Assembly (NCBI RefSeq): GCF_048544455.1
Contig: NC_133537.1
Span: forward strand, 2,463,807-2,527,806
Direction: 5' to 3'
Origin: Silene latifolia
Lineage: Eukaryota; Streptophyta; Magnoliopsida; Caryophyllales; Caryophyllaceae
DNA: 64,000 nucleotides
Position numbers and translations under genes: made by a program. The notes beneath the pieces are model-generated. The model searched no databases. It worked only from the letters and a program-made list of their open reading frames with translations, and was not told the origin of the DNA. This document shows positions 1-10,929 of this stretch, piece after piece. Position 1 is the stretch's first letter; each line of letters starts with the position of its first letter.

Positions 1-30
1 TTAACATTATTAAAAGACAAACTCTCTTAA

Positions 31-286
31 GGTGGTGTTTGACCTAACTTTAAAAGTACTTTTGCAATTGAAAAAGTAGAAATTGGGCTAAACACTATAA
101 ATTAGAGATGATTAAAAATATTTTTAAAAAACCAAAAGTTGATAACTAACCTCTAAAAGTAGAAGTAGAAAATTGTTACTTCTACTCCTACTTTTCACTC
201 TAGTGCCTAAAAAGCCCAAAAAAATAGTTAGACCAAACATAAATATTTATTAAAAAACGTTTTTACAAAAGTTTGGTCAAATAACC
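31..286. mobile_element. MITE with GTTTGACC-type inverted ends
   Basis: The left end reads GGTGGTGTTTGACCTAACTT. The right end, read on the other strand, is GGTTATTTGACCAAACTT, so the termini are imperfect inverted repeats around an AT-rich core with no coding capacity. The inside also pairs (AAAAGTAGAAGTAG against CTACTCCTACTTTT). It looks like a small non-autonomous DNA transposon of the hAT or Harbinger type; the superfamily is not certain. Confidence 0.55.
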
Positions 287-340
287 AATTTTTTTTCCAA
301 AAAGTAACTTGTGAATAAATTCATTTTAAAAAGAAAAAAC

Positions 341-616
341 TACCCCCTCCGTACCAGACAACTGATAACATGGGTAAAAAATGAGGGTTTTTAAGAAAAG
401 AGGTAAAAGCAAGGGTAAAGAGGGAAAAATAGGTGGAGTATGTAATTGTGAGTTTAATTGTGAGTTGGTAGGTGATGTCTGTAATGCATTTTGTGTAAAT
501 ATCAAATGGATATAAGTATAATTTGGTAATGTTGTGGGCCAAATAAGGAATGTTACTATTGGTTTGGTACGACCATATTTGGTAAGTGTTACCATTGGTC
601 TGATATAAAGGGAGTA
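341..616. mobile_element. Stowaway-like MITE
   Basis: It starts TACCCCCTCCGTACCAGACA and ends in ATAAAGGGAGTA, which read on the opposite strand gives TACTCCCTTTATATCAGACC. The ends are thus inverted repeats of the CTCCCTCCGT type with TA at both borders, as in Stowaway (Tc1/mariner) MITEs. Open frames inside it are incidental. Confidence 0.65.
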
Positions 617-806
617 TTTACCGCATTGTGAAAAAACAAAAAAAAAAACAAAATTTTGAGAAATCAACCAACTAAGCAAAACCGGCAAATTCTCATTTGT
701 GCCGGATACCGTTTCCTCTCACAAAATGGTCATTGAGAGGTGAGTGAGAAACACATTGGAGGTGCCCCACCTTGTCCCCTCTCCCTTTTTTTGTGAGAGG
801 TCACAA

Positions 807-835
807 GTTTGTGACGGGCTAAGCCCGTCACAAAC
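807..835. repeat. 29-bp near-perfect palindrome (GACGGGC core)
   Basis: GTTTGTGACGGGC is followed after three bases by its complement GCCCGTCACAAAC. The same GTGACGG motif forms the ends of larger fold-back MITEs elsewhere in the window (3518-3735, 47553-47748), so this may be a minimal or collapsed member of that family. It lies about 55 bp upstream of the TATA box of the H2A-like gene. Confidence 0.6.
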
Positions 836-889
836 AAGACTAGCTGAACAAATTTTCAAAAAAATTACCAAAATAAATCAAATCTTCCC

Positions 890-897
890 TATAAATA
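890..897 (+). promoter_or_regulatory. TATA box of the H2A-like gene
   Basis: CTATAAATACCCCC is followed by a short CT- and CA-rich leader that is interrupted by a solo LTR at 947 and resumes at 1719. A TATA box about 50 bp before the LTR indicates that the native transcription start probably lies at about 920-930, upstream of the insertion. Confidence 0.5.
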
Positions 898-946
898 CCC
901 CCTTCAACCTCTCAATCTTTTCCCTTCGTCATAAGTCATAACACTA

Positions 947-1718
947 TGTTGGGTCGTGACCCAATTGTGTCCGGCCCAAAAGTTCTCTTTAGAACTTGTC
1001 TTATTAAATAAGAATAAGAGTGTTTGTTTAGTGGACCAAGTCCACGGCTTGTTTTGTAAGCCAAGGGAAATTTGGCTGGTTGTTGGATATAAAAGGAGTT
1101 CCTTGGCAAAAAAAGGCAGAGTACACAACAAGCACACACCACACAAATATCATAAATACTTGCAGGTTGATTTGAGCGTGAGCTTAATTGGTGCCACTTC
1201 TTCTAACAAGAAACGGGTCTGATTTCTTGGGTCTTCTCACACACGGTTTGACACAAGACGGTTCTTGTCTTGGGTTAGTGTGTGGTTGGGTGGCAGGAGC
1301 AAGGTGATTTTGTGGTCGAGATTCTTATCTCGGGTTCAGTTAATCGAGGTCAGTATAGTTCTTTGTATATGGTCTTGTATACGGATTTACACATTATTTA
1401 GGTGGTTTAATCTAGACCGTCTTACTAGTCAGTTGGTGGAATTTGTCAATTGTTCTAGGGTTTAGATTTGGTTCTTCCTAAATCATTGTGGTTCCGAATT
1501 GGTGTATTATTCGGGACGGCGGACTGTACTGGTACTATTATTATAGTGGATTGCTCGATTGGCTGTGGGTTTTACCTCCGGATTTGGAGGGTTTTGCCCT
1601 GGGTATTTACCCTATATTCTGTCTCGTCTTATTGTTGTTTACGGTTATCTACTTTTGGTTTTATATTGTCGATTGTGCTTTCGTTGCGTGTGGGTAATTT
1701 GGCGTAAATTTCCCAACA
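947..1718 (+). mobile_element. Solo LTR (Ty1/copia-like) in the H2A-like 5' leader
   Basis: This 772-bp block begins TGTTGGG and ends CCCAACA, the TG...CA inverted termini of an LTR. It is flanked by the perfect 5-bp duplication CACTA (942-946 and 1719-1723). No internal region is present, so it is a solo LTR left by recombination between two LTRs. It has a TATA-like box (GATATAAAAGG near 1087-1097). Intact ends and an unchanged target duplication suggest a fairly recent event. Assignment to copia rather than gypsy rests on the TGTTGGG terminus and is an inference. Confidence 0.85.
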
Positions 1719-1794
1719 CACTACGACAAATCAACATCACTCACAAGTTAAGTTACAAACAACCCTTTCTCTGTTTTGCAGTTTCGCAACAACA

Positions 1795-3247
1795 ATGTCC
1801 ATCAATGAAGGAGAAATGGCGAAGATTATCAGCCGCAAGGTTCCGTGTCAAAGGACTCAAAAAGCGGGACTACAGTTTTCGGTGAAGAGGGTACGTTGGC
1901 ATATGCAGAAGGCATCGAATCCGATAGATATAACGTCTAATGGTTCCGTCTTCCTCACTTCCGTTCTTGAATACCTTGTTACTGAGGTCTCTTTTCTCAA
2001 ACTCCCGTTTCTTTTTCGGATTCAAATTAAACCTACCATTATGATCAAGAGCCATGACATAATATCCAAGTATGGAACCCTAATTTTTAATTTAATAAAG
2101 ATTAAGGGCTACAAAATATCTTGATTCCATCTTCAAAGGTTTTAGGGTTTTGACGGATGGTTTTGTTGACTTAATTCCGTAGGGAGGCAATGAGGCCGGC
2201 CTAGTAATTTGGTTTGTTCGAAGTACAATTTGGTTGTAGGAGGCTGTGGCCGTAGCTGTGGCCGATGGGTGGCTTACGAGTTACGATCCTTTTTCCTAAA
2301 TCTAAAAATATTACTCCCTCCTACTCCTAGTGTGATTGTTGTTTTCTCTTTCCTTTTCCATACTATTCCATATTAGTCGGAGGTTGGTTCCTCTTTGCTT
2401 TTTCGATAAGTTTTGTGTTGTCTAAATTCAGTTCTATTTGGGGTAGGGTGTTTAGTGTGGTTCAAATTTATTTCCTTAATTTTGGTGCCCAAAAGAAAGG
2501 AAACCAACAATCAAATTAGGAGGAAGTACTATCGTTTTTTCCATATAAACACTATAAACTTAAATTATACTCGTATGACAGCAACAATTCTTAGGTACGA
2601 CAGTTTTTCATGTGACTATTTTGTAATAAATAGTGACCATTTTATGATAAACAGATACTACTTTGGAAAAAATAGTCATTTTTTTATCAAAAAAGTAGTC
2701 TCTATTTGCCAAAATTTGGTCGGTATTTATAAAACAAGGGTCACTTTTTTATCAGTCTCACGTAGACGGTTGTACATTATTTTTTTTGCGATACGGATAT
2801 GGCAATGTATTGGGGTTCCTACATGTAATGTTGTAAATGAGTAATTTTTTGAATTTCCAAATTTGTTTGATGTTTTAGGCTACTATTAGTAATTTTCTTT
2901 CCAAAACGAAGTCTAAAAATCCTACAAAGAATGATACTACCTCCGTCACAATTATTAGGTAAACATATAATTAGGACGAAGGGAGTATATGATTATAGAC
3001 CTAAAAGGAAGAAAAATGATGAAATGTACAGGTATTGGAGTCGGCGGGAAACATGGCGAAGGAGAAGAAGAGGGACGGAGTAACACCAGAGGATATATAT
3101 TTAGCTTATAAGAATGACGAGGAGCTAAACAAACTCTTTACCATTGCTACTGGCAAAACTAAAATAGGAGAAGGCAAAGGCAGGATTAATAATGGTGCTC
3201 CTCCTGAGTTTTTGGCTGGAGTTTTTGAAAAGTTGACCTTGATGTAA
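1795..3247 (+). CDS. Diverged histone H2A-like protein (2 exons)
   Basis: The exons are 1795-1986 and 3032-3247 (GT...AG intron 1987-3031, phase 0), giving 135 aa. The split falls between E64 and V65, exactly where the canonical H2A gene at 48785-49322 is split, so this is a duplicated gene and not a retrocopy. Recognisable H2A blocks are KAGLQF (residues 23-28), SVLEYL (56-61), LESAGN (66-71), a TPxxIxLA block (82-89) and KNDEEL (91-96). The acidic-patch glutamates and aspartate (E59, E64, E67, D93, E94, E95) are all kept. The N-terminal tail, the L1 loop and most DNA-contact arginines are replaced, and the C-terminal docking region is new and slightly longer, ending in LTLM. The first ATG is used; an in-frame ATG at residue 8 is possible. 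An open frame with matching splice sites argues for function, but recent decay cannot be excluded. It could be a fast-evolving, perhaps reproductive, histone variant; the tissue is pure inference. Confidence 0.7.
2935..2987. mobile_element. Very short Stowaway-like fold-back in the H2A-like intron
   Basis: TACTACCTCCGTCACAATTA pairs with TAATTAGGACGAAGGGAGTA across only a few bases. The CTCCGT/ACGAAGGGAG ends are those of Stowaway MITEs, so this is either a highly reduced copy or the end of a longer one beginning near 2310, where TTACTCCCTCC also occurs. Confidence 0.45.
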
Positions 3248-3517
3248 AATGCAAATATTATACAGTATTACACTACTTAGATTGTATGATTAAAATATTT
3301 TTTAGAATTTCTGTTGAAATAAGGTCCGGTTTTTTTGCACTTAATTTCAGCTCAATTCAGTTCAATTTAATTTTCATTTAATTCAGTTTAGCTTAGAGCT
3401 TTACAAATTAACACTTATTTCAATTTAATTTAGCTCTTTTCAACAAAAAAAAAAAAAAAATCAAGACCGCTTTTTTTTTGGCTAAAATGAAAGAAATTTC
3501 ATTAAACTTTGCAAAGC

Positions 3518-3735
3518 GTCTTGCTTGTGACGGGTACATTTCGTCACAAGCTGAAGACAAGGTAAAATGTGACCCATTAAGACGAAAATGTAACCATTTT
3601 ACCTAAAAAGTTATCAGAACAATTTTCAAAGCTATAATAATTTGACATTAAAATGGTCATATTTTGTCTTCAAAATGGCGACATTTGGCCGTCTTCAGCT
3701 TGTGACGGAAAGTGTCCGTCTTCAACGAGAATTGG
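3518..3735. mobile_element. Fold-back MITE, GTGACGG ends
   Basis: The left part GCTTGTGACGGGTAC...CGTCACAAGCTGAAGAC and the right part GTCTTCAGCTTGTGACGG...CCGTCTTCAACGAG are inverted with respect to each other, and each is partly palindromic. The core contains motifs such as AAAATGTGACC and AAAATGG that recur in the copies near 10.7 and 16.7 kb. Confidence 0.6.
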
Positions 3736-3882
3736 TGTAAACTTTGAAGCTCAACAATTACATCAACCGTTTTTATGACCTTGCAATTTTACTGCAAATT
3801 TACATTAGGTGCAATCTAGAGAACTGTTTACAATAAATTTGTGTGAAACCGGCTTATACGAGTATTTTTGTTATGTAAAACT

Positions 3883-4893
3883 TAGGGGTGATAATAAGAT
3901 AAAACAGCTCGCGAGCAACTCGAGCACGGCTCGGTCAAAGCCCGGCCCAGTTTCAGACTCGGCTCGAGAGCTTAACGATCCAAGCCGAGCATATGTTGTC
4001 TCGGCTCGAAAAGCTCGCGAGCGACTCGAACGTATGTGATTATATAAAATATTGCTCATATTTTGTAAAATTATTTTGTCATGATAATATATTTGTATCA
4101 CATATATCAAATGTCTCATTCATTTTCCAAAAATTTGTATATATATAACTTTCGAGTCTCGTTATTGAAATTATCCAAGAACAAAAAAGGAAAATTCAAT
4201 AGTTATATACGGACTAGAGTTCAGCTCGATATTGGCTCGAGCTCGCGTTAAAACTTGCAAGCTTTTTAATGAGCACAATTTTTCCAGACTCGGGTAAGGT
4301 CGAGATCGGTTCTAGCTAGGGGTGCTAACGAGCCGAGCCGAGCCCGAGCTTAACCTTGCTCGGCTTGTGCTTGAGAACTAAAACTCGAACTCGAGCTTAC
4401 CCGAGCTTGTAGAAGATGTGCTCATATTAACGCGAGCTCGAGCCAAAGTCGAGCTCAAATCGAGCCTATATATAATGGTTAATTTTTTGATTTTTTTCAT
4501 CCGATATTTTAATAACAAGGCTCGAAGGTTAAATGTAAAATATTTGACAAATCAGTGAGATATTTGATATACGTGATACAAAGATATAATCATGATAAAA
4601 TATTTTATAAAATATGAGCAATATCTTATAATCACACAAGTTCGAGCCGCGCACGAGCTTTTCGAGCCGAGCCAGCGTTTGGTTGGCTTGGCTCATTAAG
4701 CTCTCGGGCCGAGTCCGAGCTCGAGCTGATCTCGCACGAGTCAAGCTTTGACCGAGCTTTTGTCAAGCTGATCTCGAGTTGCTCGTGAGCTGTCTCATCT
4801 CATTAAAACACCTAGTTCTAGCTCGAATTTTGCTTTAAGAACACAAACCAAGCAAGGCCAAGCTCGAGCTCGGCTCAACTCGTTAGCATCCCG
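3883..4893 (+). mobile_element. hAT-type MITE (outer copy), interrupted by a sibling
   Basis: The element begins TAGGGGTGATAATAAG and ends GTTAGCATCCCG. The 8-bp target duplication GTAAAACT lies at 3875-3882 and 4894-4901. Eight-base duplications and TAGGGGTG ends are typical of hAT elements. The body is rich in GAGC/GCTCG words, giving a GC-rich block in AT-rich DNA. It is split by the inverted copy at 4317-4814; without that insertion it would be about 505 bp, close to the size of the inner copy. Confidence 0.8.
4317..4814 (-). mobile_element. hAT-type MITE (inner copy, inverted)
   Basis: This 498-bp block begins TAGGGGTGCTAACGAGCC and ends AAAACACCTA. It is flanked by the 8-bp duplication GTTCTAGC (4309-4316 and 4815-4822). 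Read on the minus strand it matches the outer element nearly end to end (shared AGCTCGCGAGCAACTCGAG-like and ATATTGCTCATATTTT segments). One family member therefore inserted into another in the opposite direction. Confidence 0.8.
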
Positions 4894-4919
4894 GTAAAAC
4901 TAATTGGACCAGATCGATG

Positions 4920-4940
4920 ACTATAAGCCCACAACCATAA
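4920..4940 (+). promoter_or_regulatory. Site II-like element upstream of RPS27
   Basis: AAGCCCACAACC and the following ATAACCCTT/AAACCCTCG words lie about 60-110 bp before the RPS27 start codon. They resemble the site II (AGCCCA/TGGGCT) and telo-box (AAACCCT) motifs common in plant ribosomal protein gene promoters. The match is by eye only. Confidence 0.35.
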
Positions 4941-5031
4941 CCCTTGAAAAAACCCTCGTCTCACTTCGCCGCAACAATTCTCAACACTCCAATTCCTCAC
5001 ACATTTCTCTCCCCATTTTTTCTCAGCAAAA

Positions 5032-6747
<1,716 letters not shown>

Positions 6748-6899
6748 TTGCCTAAGCTACATAATTTTGCTGAATGAAGAGAGAGTACCCTTAGTTTTAT
6801 GTTGGATAAATTGTCGCCTATTTGTCACTCGCGTAGTTTCTGATACTACTGTTTTGTGTTACGTATTGTAATGGCTGAAGGATCGAGGTAAACTTGAGC

Positions 6900-7460
6900 T
6901 GTTGTTTGGCATTTTGAATACATCTTGTAACTTCGCATATTTTGCCAGTTGCTTACTTTTCTTTTCTTCTTACCAACTAAGGTTTGCAATTTGAATTTCG
7001 TAACTGCTTATAACGTCTGATCACACGGAAAATAGGAGAGTAGCAGTTTAGGACCCAAACTTCAATATTAAAGTTAAAACGGAATAAGTTTGGGTCCTTA
7101 TAGCTAAAATAGTTTAAAGTTCGGGTCCTTCTTGTACCTTCACTCCGCTACTTGAAAGAACCACGCATCACGTTTAAATGTCCGATAGACTTTGGACACA
7201 GACTCGACTGGTGCGAGTGTGATATGTTCACTGTCCAATTTGGCTTTACTCGTAGAGGCAGGCACAGGCTCTTTCGAGATGTAGCGTCGGTCTTAGAATC
7301 GGGCTTTTTATGAAAGTTGGCTAATTCGGCTTTGGACCTGTGCTCGAATTAGTTTAGTTGAGTTGGTTGGCCGTTGAGTTCAGGCGGGAAAAGTAATAGA
7401 GGTTATTCGTTTGTAGCTTGTTCAGGTGAATTGGGCCATTTGCAATTTTGCATTGCCCTA
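6900..7460. other. Spacer downstream of RPS27
   Basis: This is the RPS27 3' region and spacer. A small inverted pair, AGGACCCAAACTT (about 7050) against AAGTTTGGGTCCTT (about 7087), hints at a MITE remnant; the related word AAGGACCCAAATTA ends the window at 64000. No gene was seen. Confidence 0.4.
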
Positions 7461-7466
7461 AACACA

Positions 7467-8282
7467 AATTTTTCTGAAAAAAAAAACAATTGCTAAATAT
7501 CGTCGACAAATTACTTCAAATTGGCGACAATTTTAATGAACTACTCAAACTACCATTCCCACTCCAAACACTTCAATTAAACTAATTGACAAACAGTTTA
7601 ATCGATAAATTCAAACTAACAACTAAGATCGAATTACTAAGAAGTTAATTGAAACAACAAATTACTAATCGAATTAAACTAATCTCAACTAGAGTAACAA
7701 CTAAGATTTAATTACTATCAACTTAATCGAAACAACGAATTACTAATAGAAATAATGAATTACTAATCAAATTAAACTAATCGAAATAATGTTAAACTAA
7801 TTGAATTGTTTAAAAAAAGAACTTAGGTAGAGAAATGAGAGTTTCATGTCTGATCCACCTAGGTTTGGACATGGAACTCCCGCTTTTCCTATCTTTTTTA
7901 GGAAATAATTTGATTAATTTGTAATGCAATTAGTAATTATTTTTTATTTATTTTACGAATTAAATCGGTATTGTTCGTGGTTAGTAATTTGTTAGTTCGA
8001 TTAGTTTAATTGATTTGTTTGCCGATTAACTTTAATTGGTTTGTTTGTGTGTCGATTTAATTTGTTCTTTAATTCGACTAAATTTTGTTTCATTAATTCA
8101 ATTAAATTTATTTCATTTATTCTCTTAATTTTGGTTTGTTAATTCAATTAATTTTTAAGTTCGCTAGGGATATTAAGTGAAAAATGAAAATTATGTGATG
8201 GGCAAAATAGGAAGTTCATTAATATTGTCGATGATTTGAAGTAATTTGTCGATGATATTTAGTAGCATCCGAGAAGAAATCC
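7467..8282. mobile_element. Non-coding element with about 55-bp inverted ends
   Basis: The left end carries GCTAAATATCGTCGACAAAT, then ACTTCAAATTGGCGACAATTTTAATGAAC. The right end is its inverted counterpart (GTTCATTAATATTGTCGATGATTTGAAG...GTCGATGATATTTAG). The interior has AATTAAACTAATCGAA-type low-complexity repeats on the left and their complement on the right, so the whole 0.8 kb can fold on itself. No coding sequence was seen. The superfamily is not known; Mutator-like ends are possible. Confidence 0.6.
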
Positions 8283-10214
8283 TTGGCTTGATATACATCA
8301 GGAAATTAACATTGTGAATCTCCGTTTTCCACAATAAATATTAATATACAATGATTAATTTATAATTGACGGTCCTGATTAACTGTAACCTTTTGTGTTT
8401 GCTAAATGTATCGTTTCTATTTGTTATTAAAGTAATATAGGTCAAAATGAAAGATAGATTCTTCAAAATGTTTGAGCGGCCAATGAATGATGAAGATTTC
8501 AATTTTTCAAGGATGAAATCATTTCAAAATCTATACCCTGATGGCCTGATTAATTGTTAATAATCCATGTGACCTAATGATTTTTGCATAATGATTTATT
8601 TCAATATGATTTTCCCTACAATCCTACATTGACCATGCATAAATGAATCAAATCAAATGTAAATGATAGATAATTAGGTCAATAATAATGCCTTAACCAA
8701 AAAAAAAATTAAAAAGTCCCAAATTCCTGTTTAAAACGAACATATTCGTCTTAACTCTTAAACATAAAACATGTGGAATGATTTAGTTGAATGAAAATAA
8801 CAAAATGACGAACATAACCGTCTTAGGAGAGACCAGTCACTAAAAAGTAGTTGTACCATAGGAAAGTCATAAATAGCATGTGAACCCGGTAAACACTAGG
8901 GATATGGGAGAGGATGTGTAGGTAGGTTGGACGGCAGGAAGAACGTGATGGAGAGACCGAGAATCATGCATGCATCAACTACAATTCGATCACAATTAAT
9001 GGATGCATTCAAGCCTTCTATTACGGAGTAGCTTCTTTATAACTTTATTATTATCCTCAAAATCATACCTGAGCACTTACGTATTATATACTCGTACTCT
9101 CTTTGTCTCAGTGAATAGTTTACCATTACTGAAGGGGAAATAAAGTAAGTATAAATAGGTTTTAAGTATTTTTGAATGATTTCAGATAGTTCTTGATGCA
9201 ATATAAAATGTGATTTAACTCGGTCATTTAATTTGTTTATTTATTTCATTTTGGTTTTAAGAATGTCTTGAATAGGTAATTTGATATTCTACCTTTAATT
9301 TGCTTCACTTATTATCTAATTGGTATCTTCCTTTTTCTTTAGTCTTTGTGTAAAACCAAAACCAGAGAGAATATAATGTTATTATAAGATGGCAGAATAT
9401 GTATTTTTTCCTCCTTATAAAAATTGGATAATGTTATTAGATTGTTAGATACGTCAAATTTTAGTCATTCTTCTCATTAGTATAGATGGAGTTGAGATAA
9501 TCTGTCAGACTTTTATGTTTCAATATCTTATATCACATTATTATTTTATTACAACAGTGAAAATTGAATTCCCAATTTTACAGTGAGAGTAAAAAAAAAC
9601 TTTTACAATTTCATAGCACATTAAATAGCCTTTGAAAATGAGTAACTTGGACGCTTTCTTGTTTTGGCCTTGAGACATTCAAGCTTTATACATGTAATAT
9701 GTTGTCGTCTTCTGTAGCCCTTCCTAACGCTAAGCCCTACTCGGCTAGTCGTTCTTGTACAGTAGATTATACCATAAAAATTAAAATAGCCAAATATGGC
9801 ATGATACCATACATGAAAACAATACAATTTTGAATTATATTCTTGTTCCAACATTGCTTTTCCCTTTTTCGTAGTATTCCATTAATGCATGCCTTTTTTA
9901 CATACCTAACACTAGTCTATATGACATGCCCGACTCAATGTACTTGCCCTTTTGTTTCAACCATTAGTCTCTCTTAAGTCTTAACATGGATATATCCGTT
10001 TAATAGGTCAAGTATTACACCATATGATTATACTATATGACAAATAGGTTGCTTTTTGCCATGTATTCTCTACTTAGCTTTATTCTAACAGCTTCTTGAT
10101 CCGTTTTAAACATTAGATGGATATACTCATATTAAATGAGAATTTGTATTGTTTAAAAGAGCATTAAGTAAATAAATACTCCTCCATTAAAACTTGATAA
10201 CACCCTCTCACTTG
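8283..10214. other. Gene-free AT-rich spacer
   Basis: No coding exon was recognised on either strand. A 77-codon open frame on the minus strand near 9.7 kb has no recognisable domain or splice context. A truncated Stowaway-like end (ACTCTCTTTGTCTCAGTGAA) lies near 9.1 kb. Confidence 0.4.
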
Positions 10215-10538
10215 TAGAACTGTGCACTGGGCTGAGAATCTGAGATGTGCTAAGTGCGAGCAACTCATGCACGACACTAAATGAGAACCTGGCTAGTGTT
10301 AGGTCAGTTTTGTCTAGCACAAGCCCGACCCGCTGAGTAGCGGGCCAGAGCCGGACCGAGTTAGGCCTTCATATTATTTTTATTAGTGTTTGGACTGGGC
10401 CGGGTCGAGGAAGTTGCGGCATTAGCCCGACTCGATGAGATATACAGCCCGTGCTTGGCTGGGCTGCTAAATGTCAATAATCTACGAAGCCGAGCTGGGC
10501 TGAATTGGCCCGCTACATTTAACGACTCTACTCACATC
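10215..10538. repeat. GC-rich repeat with GCCCGACCCG words (hAT-MITE-like)
   Basis: This is a GC-rich block with AAGCCCGACCCGCTGAG, GGGCCAGAGCCGG, GGGCCGGGTCGAGG and ending ACTCTACTCACATCTA. The right end read in reverse (TAGATGTGAGTAGAGTCG) resembles the TAGGGGTGAGCA-type ends of hAT MITEs. No clear target duplication was found, so the borders are approximate. Confidence 0.35.
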
Positions 10539-10682
10539 TAAAATGTGGACCCTAACCATTTCTCTTTTCATAATGTGAGAGGGTGATATTGAAATTCATT
10601 ACCCCCTAGTGACTATTAACAGTTAACACCCTAGCTATTATCGTCCTTCAAACTTTAATTTGGGAGAGTTAAGTTGTATCAC

Positions 10683-10928
10683 AAATTCTTATTTCAAACG
10701 GGCTGTTTTGCCGTCTGAAATAAGACCGATAAAATATTGTCATTTTTTAAGAGAATGTAACCATTTAATCCACAAAATGTTATCACTAGAGGTGTCATTT
10801 TTTACCCTGAAAATGATAGGAAAAATAATGGTAACATATTATCAGAAAATAACAACATTTTATTGTAAAATGACAGCATGTTGCCCGTCTTATTTCAGAC
10901 GGGAAACAACCGTCTGAAGCAAGACGCG
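10683..10928. mobile_element. Fold-back MITE, AAATAAGACGG ends
   Basis: The left end is CTTATTTCAAACGGG...CCGTCTGAAATAAGAC and the right end GTCTTATTTCAGACGGG...CCGTCTGAAGCAAGAC, so each end is itself a hairpin and the two are inverted relative to each other. The core contains TGTCATTTTTT, AATGTAACCATTT and AAAATGTTATCA words shared with the copy at 16690-16912. Confidence 0.65.
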
Positions 10929-10929
10929 C

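Noticed and set aside
9621-9854. 77-codon minus-strand frame
   Set aside because: No motif and ordinary base composition for spacer DNA; most likely chance.
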